NCBI GenBank assembly: GCA_945878375.1
Contig: CAMDWG010000016.1
Coordinates: forward strand, 1 to 64,000
Direction of reading: 5' to 3'
From: Roseomonas mucosa
GTDB taxonomy: Bacteria > Pseudomonadota > Alphaproteobacteria > Acetobacterales > Acetobacteraceae
Length of the DNA stretch: 64,000 nt
Shown: piece by piece, positions 7,326-15,900 of the stretch
How positions within the stretch are numbered: the first letter of the stretch is position 1
Layout of the letters: each line of letters opens with the position of its first letter
Translations under genes and position numbers: made by a program
Notes under the pieces: generated by a model
The model's input: the letters and a program-made list of their open reading frames with translations, nothing else
What the model was told of the DNA's origin: nothing
Databases searched by the model: none

Positions 7326-8348
7326 TCAGATCATCCGCTCGCTGCGCGGCGGCAGGAAGCGGTCGGTGAACATGGTCTCCGCCGCCGGCGGGTTGGCAAC
7401 GCCGAGCGCTTCGGCATTCACCGCCACCAGCTGCCGCGCGCGCGCCATGTCGAGATGGCCGAGGCCGTTGGCGCGGCTGTTCGGCGTCAGCATGGACCGG
7501 TCGCGCGTCATGGCGAAGCGGCGGGATTCCAGCGCTTCGTCGAACAGCGGCTCGCGGCGCTTCAGCGCGGCCATGCCGCCGGGGACGTCGTTCAGCAGCA
7601 GCTTCAGCCCCTCGATCGAGGATTTCACGAAGCGCGCCGCCGTTTCCTGATTCCGCTCGATCCATTCGGCGCGGGCGAAGATGCCGGAGCCGTAGAGGTC
7701 GAGGCCGTTCTCGGCATAGGGCCAGCTCAGGATCTGGTCCTCAGGGATGCCGAGGCCGACGAGGTTGAAGTGGACGGTGAACAGGAAGCCCGTCACCGCA
7801 TCCACCTGGCCCGTCCGCAGCATGGTGTCGCGGAGATTCGCCGCCATCGAGGTCCAGCGGACGGAGGCAGGATTGATGCCCGCGACGCGCGCGAAGGCCG
7901 GGAACAGCAGGCGCGAGCCTTCGCCTTCCGGCGCGCCGAGGTTGCGGCCGGCGACATCCTGCGGGCGGTTGATGTTGCGCCCGCGCAGCGTGACGATGGC
8001 GGCCGCCGTGCGGTCGAAGACCGGGTAGAGCATCACCAGCCGGTTCTGCGGGTTCTCCGCGTTGAACTTCACCGCGCCGGAGAAATCCGCGAAGCCGATG
8101 TCGTAGGCGCCGGAGCCGACCTTCACCAGCGCATCGCCGGATCCGAAGCCGCGATCCATCCGCACCGCAAGCTGCTGCTGGCGGTAGATGCCGCGATCCT
8201 CGGCCAGCGCCCACATGGCGTGGTTGCCCTGCAGCGCCCAGTCCAGCGAGAATCGCAGCGCGGTCTGGGCGCGGGCGGTGCGGATGGCGGGCAGCGCGAG
8301 CGCGGCCCCCCCGGTTGCGGCCAGCAGGTGGCGGCGGCTGATGGTCAT
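7326..8348 (-). CDS. NMT1/SsuA-type ABC transporter substrate-binding protein with Tat-like signal
   Basis: The product is 340 aa. The start is the ATG giving MTISRRHLLAATGG, with AAGGAG at good spacing; the upstream part of the ORF is non-coding. SRRHLL followed by a hydrophobic stretch and ARAQ is a twin-arginine-type signal. The mature protein (LRFSLDWALQGNHAMWALAEDRGIY, then GSGDALVKVGSGAYDIGFADFSG) is typical of the NMT1/THI5/SsuA family that binds thiamine precursors, sulfonates, taurine or pyrimidines. No cognate permease or ATPase is adjacent. The next minus-strand gene is a ring-amine type amidohydrolase, so an N-heterocyclic ligand is plausible. Confidence 0.82.
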   Translation of the reverse strand: MTISRRHLLAATGGAALALPAIRTARAQTALRFSLDWALQGNHAMWALAEDRGIYRQQQLAVRMDRGFGSGDALVKVGSGAYDIGFADFSGAVKFNAENPQNRLVMLYPVFDRTAAAIVTLRGRNINRPQDVAGRNLGAPEGEGSRLLFPAFARVAGINPASVRWTSMAANLRDTMLRTGQVDAVTGFLFTVHFNLVGLGIPEDQILSWPYAENGLDLYGSGIFARAEWIERNQETAARFVKSSIEGLKLLLNDVPGGMAALKRREPLFDEALESRRFAMTRDRSMLTPNSRANGLGHLDMARARQLVAVNAEALGVANPPAAETMFTDRFLPPRSERMI

Positions 8349-8512
8349 GTGGTGCTCCTTCATTCGGTGTCGGCCATTTCGTGTCGACGGGTGTGGCGCA
8401 GGCTTGCGGGGGGGGCCAGGCTGACAGTGGCAGAGCTCCATCCCGAAATGGCAAGGAAGGGGCATCACCCGGCGTCGTGGGCGACATGTTCGTTCGTGAC
8501 GGGCCGCCACCT

Positions 8513-8557
8513 AGCAAACAGCAGCCAGCAGCCAGCAGCCCGCAGTAAGCAAACAGC
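8513..8557. repeat. Short direct repeats in the 8349-8756 divergent intergenic region
   Basis: The 408-nt gap between divergent genes contains no credible CDS. AGCAAACAGC occurs twice (8513-8522 and 8548-8557) flanking three tandem near-copies of CAGCAGC/CAGCC. The gap presumably holds the divergent promoters, but I see no convincing -35/-10 pair. Confidence 0.5.
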
Positions 8558-8756
8558 ATACCGCAGAACGGCCCTCTGTCACGGCCGCGTCATTGCCGGT
8601 GATCCGGGCATGCTGTGCCGCTTCGGTGTGCAAGCGCTGCCCCATCCCCTGCGGCGGCGTCACGTGCCGCGGTGCGGTGGGTTGGGCGGCGACCAGGATC
8701 GCGCATACCCTACTCCCACCCGGCCAGATCCGAGCCGGGGCCGGGAGAATCAAGAC

Positions 8757-9740
8757 ATGAACAAGCCACCCCTTCTGACCCGCCGCGTCCTTGGCGGCGT
8801 TGCACTGGCCGCCGCCGCTTTGCCCGCGCGCGCCCAGGGCGCCTGGCCCGAGCGGCCGGTGCGCTGGATCGTGCCCTTCCCGCCGGCGGGGACCGCCGAC
8901 ATCCTCTCGCGCCTGCTGGCCGAGCGGCTCGCGCCGCGGATCGGCCAGCCCATCGTGGTGGAGAACCGCGCCGGCGCGGGCGGCATGCTGGCAGGCGACC
9001 TGGTGGCGAAGGCGCGCGGCGATTCGCACATGGTCATGATGTCGAACTTCGCCCCGCATGGGACGACGCCCACGCTGTTCCCGAACGTCCCCTATGATCC
9101 GGTGGCGGATTTCACCCATCTCGGCCTGTTCGGCGCGCTGCCGATGGTGATCGCGGTCAGCGCCTCCCACCCCGCCCGCACGCTGGAGGAATTCCTCGCG
9201 CCCGCTCGTGCCCGCCCCGGCACGGTGGGCATGGCCTATGGCGGCAATGGCACGGCGTCGCACCTGATCGGCGTGCAGTTCCAGAAGGTGGCGGGCGTCG
9301 AATTCACCTTCGTGCCCTACCGCGGCGCCGGCCCCGCGCTGGTCGACGTGCTGGGGGGCGTGCTGCCGTCCATCATCGAGACGCTGCCGGCGGCGATCGG
9401 CCATATCCGCGCCGGGCGGCTTCGCCCGCTGGCGGTCAGCGCCCCGGCGCGGTCGCCCACGCTGCCCGACGTGCCGCATTTCGGCGAGGTGGGCCTGGCG
9501 GCCGCGCAGGGCGTGAACTGGTTCGGCTTCGCGACGCCCGCCGGCCTTTCCGCGCCGGTCGGCGCGCGCTGGGTGACGGAGATCAAGGCCGTGCTCGAGA
9601 CCGCCGAGATGCGCGAGCGCCTGGCCCAGATGGGCTTCGAGGGCACGAACATGGATGCGGCCTTCATGACCGGCTTCGTCGGTCGTGAGGTCGCGCGCTG
9701 GCGCACGGTCATCCGCGAGAACGGGATCAGCGCCAACTGA
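8757..9740 (+). CDS. Tripartite tricarboxylate transporter substrate-binding protein (TctC/Bug)
   Basis: The product is 327 aa. The ATG (MNKPPLLTRRVLGGVALA) is behind CCGGGAGA; the ORF track merges it with ~700 spurious upstream codons. TRRVLGG plus a hydrophobic run ending ALPARAQG is a signal peptide with Tat-like character. Family motifs are WPERPVRWIVPFPPAGTAD, VVENRAGAGG and LPDVPHFGEVGL. It is monocistronic, with a hairpin straight after its stop and no tctAB in sight, so it is another orphan solute receptor. The ligand is unknown. Confidence 0.88.
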   Translation: MNKPPLLTRRVLGGVALAAAALPARAQGAWPERPVRWIVPFPPAGTADILSRLLAERLAPRIGQPIVVENRAGAGGMLAGDLVAKARGDSHMVMMSNFAPHGTTPTLFPNVPYDPVADFTHLGLFGALPMVIAVSASHPARTLEEFLAPARARPGTVGMAYGGNGTASHLIGVQFQKVAGVEFTFVPYRGAGPALVDVLGGVLPSIIETLPAAIGHIRAGRLRPLAVSAPARSPTLPDVPHFGEVGLAAAQGVNWFGFATPAGLSAPVGARWVTEIKAVLETAEMRERLAQMGFEGTNMDAAFMTGFVGREVARWRTVIRENGISAN

Positions 9741-9746
9741 CGCGAG

Positions 9747-9780
9747 CCCGGCGCGGCGCCCGCCTGGGCGCCGCGCCGGG
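9747..9780. terminator. Bidirectional hairpin between convergent genes
   Basis: Perfect 15-bp inverted repeat CCCGGCGCGGCGCCC / GGGCGCCGCGCCGGG with a GCCT loop, six bases after the tctC stop and 17 before the 3' end of the EamA gene. No T-run on either side; likely a shared 3' structure for both transcripts. Confidence 0.7.
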
Positions 9781-9797
9781 ACGCGGTGGGGTTTCGT

Positions 9798-10679
9798 TCA
9801 GCGTCCGGCGCTGCGCGCGAGATACAGCGTCGCCCCCACCATGATGAGCGTGCCCCACAGCAGCATCCAGCCGGGCTGTTCCGCGAAGAACAGCATGCCC
9901 AGCACGGCGGAAGCCGGGATCTGCGCGTATTCCACCGGCGCCAGCAGCCCGACCTGCGCCCGCCGCGCGGCCCAGGACGCGCAGAAATCGCCAAGGATCG
10001 CCAGCACCGACCCCAGGGCCAGCAGCGCGATGGCCGTCCAGGACGGCGTCACCCAGACCATCGCGCTGATCGGCCCGTAGACCACAACCGTCGCCAGCGC
10101 ATAGAGCGCGACGACGCGCGCGGGCGGCTCCGTCGTGGACAGCATCTTGATGGAGATCAGCACCACCGCGCCGGTGATGGCCCCGCCGATCGCCGCCAGC
10201 GTGCCGGCGGAAAGCTCCCCCTGGGGCCCCGCGATCAGCAGCACGCCGGAAAAGCCGATGGCGGCGGCGATGGCGCGATCCCAGCCGATCCGCTCGCCCA
10301 GGATCAGGAAGGCCAGCGGCAGCGCCCAGAGCGGCCGCGCATGCATGATCGCCACCGCATCCGCCAGCGGCAGCCACAGGATCGCCAGCATGTGCAGGAA
10401 GAAGGCGACCAGCCCGGCGCAGATCCGCAGCGCATGGGCGCCGGGGCGGCGGGTGCGGAGGGCGCCGCCGCCATGGCGCAGCATCCAGGGCAGCATGATG
10501 AGAACCGTCAGCACGCCGCGCGCGAAGGGCATCAGCGCCACCGGCAGGCCTTCGAGCATCGCGGCCCGGAAGCAGGCGCCCATGCCCGCGAAGAACAGGC
10601 AGCAGAGCAACATCAGCCCCATCCCCGCCAGCGCGCCCGATGGGTCGCGGGGCTGCGTCGGGGCGGGGGGGATGGTCAT
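9798..10679 (-). CDS. EamA-family (DMT superfamily) exporter
   Basis: The product is 293 aa from the ATG; a GTG one codon upstream is an alternative. About ten hydrophobic segments are visible in two halves, each resembling an EamA repeat: first half GMGLMLLCCLFFAGMGACFRAAML through MHARPLWALPLAFLILGERI, second half from GAITGAVVLISIKML to PVEYAQIPASAVLGMLFF. The E-R in LGERI and the Pro before YAQ are typical. EamA proteins export amino acids or other metabolites, but substrates cannot be predicted. It is convergent with the tctC gene and downstream of a small unknown gene on the same strand. Confidence 0.85.
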   Translation of the reverse strand: MTIPPAPTQPRDPSGALAGMGLMLLCCLFFAGMGACFRAAMLEGLPVALMPFARGVLTVLIMLPWMLRHGGGALRTRRPGAHALRICAGLVAFFLHMLAILWLPLADAVAIMHARPLWALPLAFLILGERIGWDRAIAAAIGFSGVLLIAGPQGELSAGTLAAIGGAITGAVVLISIKMLSTTEPPARVVALYALATVVVYGPISAMVWVTPSWTAIALLALGSVLAILGDFCASWAARRAQVGLLAPVEYAQIPASAVLGMLFFAEQPGWMLLWGTLIMVGATLYLARSAGR

Positions 10680-10738
10680 CACGGGGCAGTGTGGCGCGGT
10701 TTCGCGCCTACCCCAACCCCGTCAGCCCAACCCCGCCG

Positions 10739-11020
10739 TCAACGACGGGGCGGCAGCTCGCGGCGGCGCGGGTTGTCGCCGCGCGGGCCCTCGGCGCGCT
10801 GGCCCTCACCGCGCGGGGCGGCGCTGCGCGGCGGCGGCTCGGCGGCGATCTCCGCCTCGATCTCCTTGATCCGGGCGACGATGGTGCTGCGCAGGGATGG
10901 CGCGGCTTGCGGCTTCAGATTCGCCAGCGTTTCCTTCAGCTCCGCCAGCAGCCGCTTCTTCTCCTGCGCCGAACGGCGGATCGGACGGTTGTCTGAGAAC
11001 TGTCCGTCGAACGCGCGCAT
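10739..11020 (-). CDS. Small charged protein of unknown function
   Basis: The product is 93 aa, beginning MRAFDGQFSDNRPIRRSAQEKK. The start is the ATG with GGGAGG 11 nt upstream; the long ORF extending to 12334 lies antisense to the Liv binding-protein gene and is rejected. Residues ~18-60 (EKKRLLAELKETLANLK, then IVARIKEIEAEIAAE) form a charged helical or coiled-coil stretch. The C-terminal third is Arg/Pro-rich and probably disordered. No signal peptide is seen. No function can be assigned. Confidence 0.55.
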   Translation of the reverse strand: MRAFDGQFSDNRPIRRSAQEKKRLLAELKETLANLKPQAAPSLRSTIVARIKEIEAEIAAEPPPRSAAPRGEGQRAEGPRGDNPRRRELPPRR

Positions 11021-11266
11021 GAGCCTGTGCCCTCCCCGTTGGTGACGCTGCGGGGCCGGGTTAGGGGGGCGGGGGCGCCGCGTCAACGCGGGGGCGCGCC
11101 CGCCTTGTCCCGATCCCCCCCGGCGGGTCGCGCGACCGGGCCGGCGGGCCTGCCCGCGCGGATTGGGCAGCCGCACTCGTCCGGACAATATCTTGCCTCC
11201 GGACGCAGGTCGGCGCAGATAGCGATCAATGCGGGGTTGCGCCCGCGAACAGGGAGAAGCCGAAGG

Positions 11267-12481
11267 ATGTCGACCGTCGTGACCCCCACCCGCCGGGTGC
11301 TTTTGCTCGGCGCCGCCGGCGTGCTTGCCGCGCCGCGGATCGCCGGCGCCCAGCCGGCGCCGATCCGGCTCGGCATCCTCCAGCCCGTCACCGGCGCGCT
11401 GGCGCAGGATGGCGAATATGGCCGCCTCGGCGCCGAGGCCGCGATCAATGAGATCAACGCCACGGGCGGCATCCGGTCCATGGGCGGCGCCCGGATCCAG
11501 ATGGTGTTCGGCGATGCGCGCTCGAACCCCGAAGGCGGCACCGCCGAGGTGGAGCGCATGCATGGCGAAGGCGTGGTCGCGGTGGTCGGCGGCTTCGCCA
11601 GCCCGATCTGCCTCGCGGCGTCCCAGGCGGCGTCCCGCTACGACCTGCCCTATATCGTCGATGTCGGCGTGGCGGACACGATCGTGACGCGCGGGCTCCG
11701 GAACACCTTCCGCTTCGGGCCGGGCTTCGGGAAAGTGACCGCCGGTGCGCTCGACAACCTCGCGGCGCTCAACAACGCGGCCGGCCGTCCGGCGCGCACC
11801 GTGGTGGTGGTGCATGAGGACGGGCTGTTCGGCAGCGGCATGGCGCGGCTGATGCAGAACGAGTTGCCGAAGCGCGGCTTCGAGGTGCTGGAGACCATCA
11901 GCCACCCGACACCGGCGCGCGACATGTCCAACATCGCGCTGCGTATCCGCGCGCTGAACCCGGACCTGATCATCCCGTCCAGCTACTACGCCGAATTCGT
12001 GCTGCTGTCGCAGACCCTGCAGCAGCGCCGCATCCGCCCGAAGGGCATCTACTGCGTGCTGAACGGCGCCGCGTCCAACTTCCGCTTCGTGCGCGAATTC
12101 CCCCAGGCCGCGAACCTGGTGATGGATGTCAACCACTGGGCCGATCCGCGCAAGCCGAAGACGGCCGAGCTGCGCCGCGCCGTGGAAGCGCAGAACCGCT
12201 TCTGGCTGTACAACACGCCGCTGAACTATTCGGCCGTGATGCTGGTGGCGGACGCGCTGGAGCGCGCCGGCCGCGCCGACCGCGTGGCGGTGATCGAGGC
12301 GCTGGCCGCGACCGGGCCGGGCTTCACCCGCCACATCATGCCCTATGGCCCGACGAATTTCGTCAACGGCCAGAACCAGGCCGGGCAGGCGGTGAACACC
12401 CAGGTGATCGACAACGACATCAAGGTGATCTTTCCGACCGACTTCGCCGACGCGCGCCCCGTCTTCCCCTGGCCGGCGTGA
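11267..12481 (+). CDS. Branched-chain amino-acid type ABC transporter substrate-binding protein
   Basis: The product is 404 aa. The ATG (MSTVVTPTRRVLLLGAAGV) follows AGGGAGAAG. A Tat-like signal (TRRVLLLGAAG) ends near RIAGAQP. The mature protein is a Peripla_BP_6/LivJ-type receptor: IRLGILQPVTGALAQDGEYG, then INEINATGGI, then the hinge region VVVVHEDGLFGSGMA. Such proteins bind branched-chain amino acids, amides, urea or aromatic acids. It heads a complete liv-type set (LivH, M, G, F) that follows directly on the same strand. The catabolic genes further on (PrpD, HyuAB) hint at an amide or cyclic amide ligand, which is inference. Confidence 0.9.
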   Translation: MSTVVTPTRRVLLLGAAGVLAAPRIAGAQPAPIRLGILQPVTGALAQDGEYGRLGAEAAINEINATGGIRSMGGARIQMVFGDARSNPEGGTAEVERMHGEGVVAVVGGFASPICLAASQAASRYDLPYIVDVGVADTIVTRGLRNTFRFGPGFGKVTAGALDNLAALNNAAGRPARTVVVVHEDGLFGSGMARLMQNELPKRGFEVLETISHPTPARDMSNIALRIRALNPDLIIPSSYYAEFVLLSQTLQQRRIRPKGIYCVLNGAASNFRFVREFPQAANLVMDVNHWADPRKPKTAELRRAVEAQNRFWLYNTPLNYSAVMLVADALERAGRADRVAVIEALAATGPGFTRHIMPYGPTNFVNGQNQAGQAVNTQVIDNDIKVIFPTDFADARPVFPWPA

Positions 12482-12509
12482 GCCTGGGCCGCCGGAGGCA
12501 GCTGGCCGC

Positions 12510-13388
12510 GTGAGAAGCTATCCGATCGAGATCGTGGGGGAGGCCGTGCTGAACGGCCTCCTCACCGGGTCCATCTATGGGCTGGTGGCGCTGGGGCTGA
12601 CGCTGGTCTACGGCGTGCTCCACATCATCAACTTCGCCCATGGCGCGCTGCTGACGCTGGCGATGTATGCGGCCTTCGTGGCGTGGAAGGTCTTCGGCCT
12701 CGATCCCTATGTCGCGATCCTGCCGCTGGTGCCGATGTTCTTCCTGCTCGGCTACGGCGTGCAGCGCTTCGTCATCGGGCCGGCCAGCCGGGGCGAGGAT
12801 TCCAACATCCTGCTGGTCACGCTCGGCCTGTCCATCGTCATCGAGAACATGATGCTGGCCATCTTCCGGTCCGACACGCTGACGGTGCAGGTGCCTTACG
12901 CGATGGAGGTGGTGGAACTCGGCCCGATGCTGCTGAGCTTCCCGCGCGTCGCGGGCTTTGGCGTCGCCTTCGTGGTGGCAGCCGTGCTGTTCGTGGTGCT
13001 GACCATGACCGATACCGGGCGCGCGATCCGCGCGGTGGCGAAGGAACGCACCGGCGCGGCGCTGGTCGGCATCAACGTCAATCACGTCTATGCCGTGACC
13101 TTCGGCATCGGCGCCGCCTGCCTGGCCGTCGCGGCCTGCCTGCTGCTGCCCTTCTTCTATGTCACGCCGCGGGTCGGCAACGCCTTCGTGCTGGTGGCCT
13201 TCACCATCGTCGTGCTAGGTGGCATGGGCAGCGTGGTTGGCGCCCTGTTGGGCGGGCTGTTCATCGGCGTGGTGGAAAGTCTGTCGGGACTCTATTTCGG
13301 CGATAGCCTCGGCCAGATCGGCATCTTCCTGATCTTCATCCTGGTGCTGCTGTTCCGCCCGACCGGCCTGTTCGGAGCCAAGGCGTGA
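12510..13388 (+). CDS. livH: Branched-chain amino-acid type ABC permease LivH
   Basis: The product is 292 aa, with a GTG start behind CCGGAGG. Around eight membrane segments are visible, beginning LNGLLTGSIYGLVALGLTLVYGV, the standard LivH opening. The cytoplasmic coupling helix lies near TGRAIRAVAKERTGAALVGIN (the EAA-like loop contacting LivG/F), and the protein ends LFRPTGLFGAKA as is typical. It forms the inner-membrane pore with LivM. It starts 28 nt after the binding-protein gene and overlaps livM by GTGA. Confidence 0.93.
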   Translation: MRSYPIEIVGEAVLNGLLTGSIYGLVALGLTLVYGVLHIINFAHGALLTLAMYAAFVAWKVFGLDPYVAILPLVPMFFLLGYGVQRFVIGPASRGEDSNILLVTLGLSIVIENMMLAIFRSDTLTVQVPYAMEVVELGPMLLSFPRVAGFGVAFVVAAVLFVVLTMTDTGRAIRAVAKERTGAALVGINVNHVYAVTFGIGAACLAVAACLLLPFFYVTPRVGNAFVLVAFTIVVLGGMGSVVGALLGGLFIGVVESLSGLYFGDSLGQIGIFLIFILVLLFRPTGLFGAKA

Positions 13389-14335
13389 CCGCGAAGGACC
13401 TTCTGCCCATCGCGATCTTCGGCCTGGTCGCGGCGCTGCTGCCCTTCTTCGTCACGGCCGGCACCTGGCTGAACTTCGCGGTCTTCACGCTGATCATCTG
13501 CCTGGCGGCGCAGGGGTGGAACATCCTGGGCGGCTATGGCGGGCAGTACAGCTTCGGCCATGCGGCCTTCTTCGGCACGGCCGCCTATGCGACCGCGATC
13601 CTGCAGGTGCGCTACGGCGTCGATCCCTATCTCGGCTTCGCGGTGGGTATCGCGGCGGCGGGCGCGGTGGGCTGGGTGATCGGCGCGCTATCCTTCCGTT
13701 CCGGCCTGCGCGGCAGCTATTTCGCGCTGGTGACGCTGGCATTTGCCGAGGTGTTCCGCGTGCTCGCCAACGCGTCCGAATGGACGGGCGGCGCGGCGGG
13801 CGTTCTCATCAAGCTCGATGTGCGGGCCTCCAACTTCCAGTTCGCCGACCGCGCGACCTTCTACTGGGTCGCGCTGGCGCTGGTGCTGGTCGCGCTGGTG
13901 ATCACCCGCGCGCTGGAACGCTCCCGCCTCGGCGCGCAGCTGGTCGCGGTGCGGGAGAACGAGAGCGCGGCGCGCGCCCTCGGCGTGGATGCGTTTGGGG
14001 TGAAGCTCGCGGCGATCGCGCTGTCGGCCGCGATCACCGGCGCGGCGGGCGCGTTGTATGCGCAGTATTTCCTCTATCTCGACGCCAACATCGCCTATGG
14101 CACCTGGATCAGCGTGGAAGCACTGCTGGCGCCGATCATCGGCGGGGCGGGCACGGTCTTCGGGCCGGTTCTCGGCGGCATCATCCTCCATTCGCTGAGC
14201 GAGTTTACCAAGTCGCTGGTGGGCCGCATTCCGGGCGTGGACCTGGTGATCTTCGGCGTGCTGCTGATCCTGGTCGTGCGTTTCCCGCCGCGGGAAATCC
14301 CGGGGCTGATCCGCGGCTGGAGGAAGGCGCGGTGA
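13385..14335 (+). CDS. livM: Branched-chain amino-acid type ABC permease LivM
   Basis: The product is 316 aa, with a GTG start overlapping the livH stop by 4 nt. It has the LivM features: NILGGYGGQYSFGHAAFFGTAAY in the second or third helix, the coupling loop SRLGAQLVAVRENESAARALG, and the end LVVRFPPREIPGL. It partners LivH in the permease heterodimer. It is translationally coupled to the LivG gene through another GTGA overlap at its stop. Confidence 0.93.
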   Translation: MTAKDLLPIAIFGLVAALLPFFVTAGTWLNFAVFTLIICLAAQGWNILGGYGGQYSFGHAAFFGTAAYATAILQVRYGVDPYLGFAVGIAAAGAVGWVIGALSFRSGLRGSYFALVTLAFAEVFRVLANASEWTGGAAGVLIKLDVRASNFQFADRATFYWVALALVLVALVITRALERSRLGAQLVAVRENESAARALGVDAFGVKLAAIALSAAITGAAGALYAQYFLYLDANIAYGTWISVEALLAPIIGGAGTVFGPVLGGIILHSLSEFTKSLVGRIPGVDLVIFGVLLILVVRFPPREIPGLIRGWRKAR

Positions 14336-15090
14336 ACCCCGATCCCGCTTTCCTGTCCGTCCATTCCGTCTCGAAGCGCTTCGGTGGGCTGCTGGCGGTC
14401 TCGGACGCCAGCTTCACCGCCGCCGAGGGCAGCATCACCGGCCTCATCGGGCCGAATGGCGCTGGCAAGACCACGCTGTTCGCCATCGTCTCCGGCTTCG
14501 AGAAGCCGACCAGCGGCCGCGTGCTGTGGCGGGGTGAGGAGATCACCGGCCGCCTGCCGCATCTTCTGGCCCGCGACGGCATCGCCCGCACCTTCCAGAT
14601 CGTGCAGCCCTTCGCCGGGCTGAGCGTGCGGGAGAACATCGCGGTTGGCGCCTTCCTCCGCCACCACCGCCGCGCGGAGGCCATCGCGGTGGCCGAAGAA
14701 GTGGCGGCCCGGGTCGGGCTGTCCGCCGAACTCGACAAGCCGGCCGCCGCGCTGACCGTCGCGGGGCGCAAGCGCGTCGAACTGGCCAAGGCGTTGGCGA
14801 CGCAGCCGAAGCTGCTGCTGCTGGATGAGGTGCTGGCCGGCCTCAACCCGTCCGAGGTCCGCGACATCGTCCCCGTCGTGCGCGCGATCCGCGACAGCGG
14901 CGTCACCGTGCTGATGATCGAGCATGTGATGCAGGCGGTGATGAACCTGTGCGACGTGGTGCATGTGCTGGCGCAGGGCCGCATCATTGCGGGCGGCACG
15001 CCGGCCGAGGTCGTCAGCAACCCCGCGGTGATCGAGGCCTATCTGGGCCACGGCGCCGCGACCAGGCTGGCGGGCGGTTCCCATGCTTGA
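14332..15090 (+). CDS. livG: ABC transporter ATP-binding protein LivG
   Basis: The product is 252 aa; the real start is a GTG (VNPDPAFLSVHSVSKRFGG) overlapping the livM stop, not the 524-aa ORF start. Walker A is GPNGAGKTT, Q-loop in TFQIVQPF, Walker B LLLLDEVLAGL, and the switch His is in LMIEHVMQAV. The C-terminal VIEAYLGHG is a LivG hallmark. The signature region reads LTVAGRKRVELAKAL, where the usual LSxGQ core is replaced by VAGRKR, a known variation in LivG-type ATPases. It energises LivHM together with LivF. Confidence 0.92.
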   Translation: MNPDPAFLSVHSVSKRFGGLLAVSDASFTAAEGSITGLIGPNGAGKTTLFAIVSGFEKPTSGRVLWRGEEITGRLPHLLARDGIARTFQIVQPFAGLSVRENIAVGAFLRHHRRAEAIAVAEEVAARVGLSAELDKPAAALTVAGRKRVELAKALATQPKLLLLDEVLAGLNPSEVRDIVPVVRAIRDSGVTVLMIEHVMQAVMNLCDVVHVLAQGRIIAGGTPAEVVSNPAVIEAYLGHGAATRLAGGSHA

Positions 15091-15784
15091 GGTCCGGGAT
15101 CTCCACGCGGGCTATGGCCTGACCCGCGTGCTGGAAGGCGTATCCCTGCATGTGAATGCGGGTGAGATCGTCGCCGTGCTCGGTTCGAACGGCGCGGGCA
15201 AGACGACGCTCAACATGGCGATCAGCGGGCTGGTGAAGCCGCGCGCCGGCAGCGTGACCTTCGAAGGGCGTGACATCACCGGTCGTCCGCCGGCCGAGAT
15301 CATGGGTGCGGGGCTGATCCAGGTGCCGGAAGGGCGCAAGATCTTCCCGAACCTCAGCGTGCGGGAGAATCTGGAACTCGGGTCCTACCGCCGCGCCAAG
15401 GCGGGTCGCGCGCAGAACCTGGATCGCGTCTTCCAGACCTTCCCGCGCCTGAAGGAACGCACTGTACAGGCCGCCGGGACGCTGTCGGGCGGGGAACAGC
15501 AGATGCTCGCCATCGGCCGCGGCATGATGGCGGAACCGCGCCTGCTGATCCTGGACGAACCCTCGCTCGGCCTGTCGCCGCTGCTGGTGGAGGAGATGTT
15601 CGCCCTGATCCGCCGCCTGCACGGGCAGGGCCTTGCCATCATGCTGGTCGAGCAGAATGTGGCGCAGTCGCTGGATGTCGCGGACCGCGCCTATGTGCTG
15701 GAGAATGGCCGCTTCGCCATTTCCGGCGCGGCCGCCAGCGTGCGCGAGGACCCGGAACTCAAGCGGGCCTATCTGGGACTCTAG
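15083..15784 (+). CDS. livF: ABC transporter ATP-binding protein LivF
   Basis: The product is 233 aa, with ATG overlapping the livG end by 8 nt. Walker A is GSNGAGKTT, signature LSGGEQQMLAIGRGM, Walker B LLILDEPSLGL, and the switch His is replaced by the LivF-typical VEQNV. It ends LKRAYLGL. It forms the second nucleotide-binding subunit of the importer. The TAG stop codon is the first three bases of double-hairpin repeat copy 2. Confidence 0.93.
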   Translation: MLEVRDLHAGYGLTRVLEGVSLHVNAGEIVAVLGSNGAGKTTLNMAISGLVKPRAGSVTFEGRDITGRPPAEIMGAGLIQVPEGRKIFPNLSVRENLELGSYRRAKAGRAQNLDRVFQTFPRLKERTVQAAGTLSGGEQQMLAIGRGMMAEPRLLILDEPSLGLSPLLVEEMFALIRRLHGQGLAIMLVEQNVAQSLDVADRAYVLENGRFAISGAAASVREDPELKRAYLGL

Positions 15785-15885
15785 AGCAGATCGCGGAAGG
15801 GCGTGACCGCCCGGACGCGTGAATCTGCTCTGTCAACAACAGGCTGGAGCGCTTTGCGTTCAGGCGTGGACGCAAACCGCTCCAG
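15782..15885. repeat. Double-hairpin intergenic repeat element, copy 2
   Basis: It has the same architecture as the element at 4751 with different arm sequences. The first hairpin (15783-15831) has outer arms AGAGCAGAT/ATCTGCTCT. The second (15844-15885) has CTGGAGCG/CGCTCCAG outer and TTTGCGT/ACGCAAA inner arms. Its end TAGAGC provides the livF stop. It sits inside the presumed operon, 15 nt before the mmgE/prpD start, so it may be an mRNA processing or attenuation site. Confidence 0.72.
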
Positions 15886-15900
15886 GGAAGGAGATCGCGG

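Noticed and set aside
6660-9740. 1026-aa plus-strand ORF
   Set aside because: The first ~700 codons are antisense to two real minus-strand genes; only the final TctC part from 8757 is supported.
10739-12334. 531-aa minus-strand ORF
   Set aside because: Most of it is antisense to the Liv receptor gene and made of low-complexity Arg/His/Ala; only the last 93 codons look like a gene.
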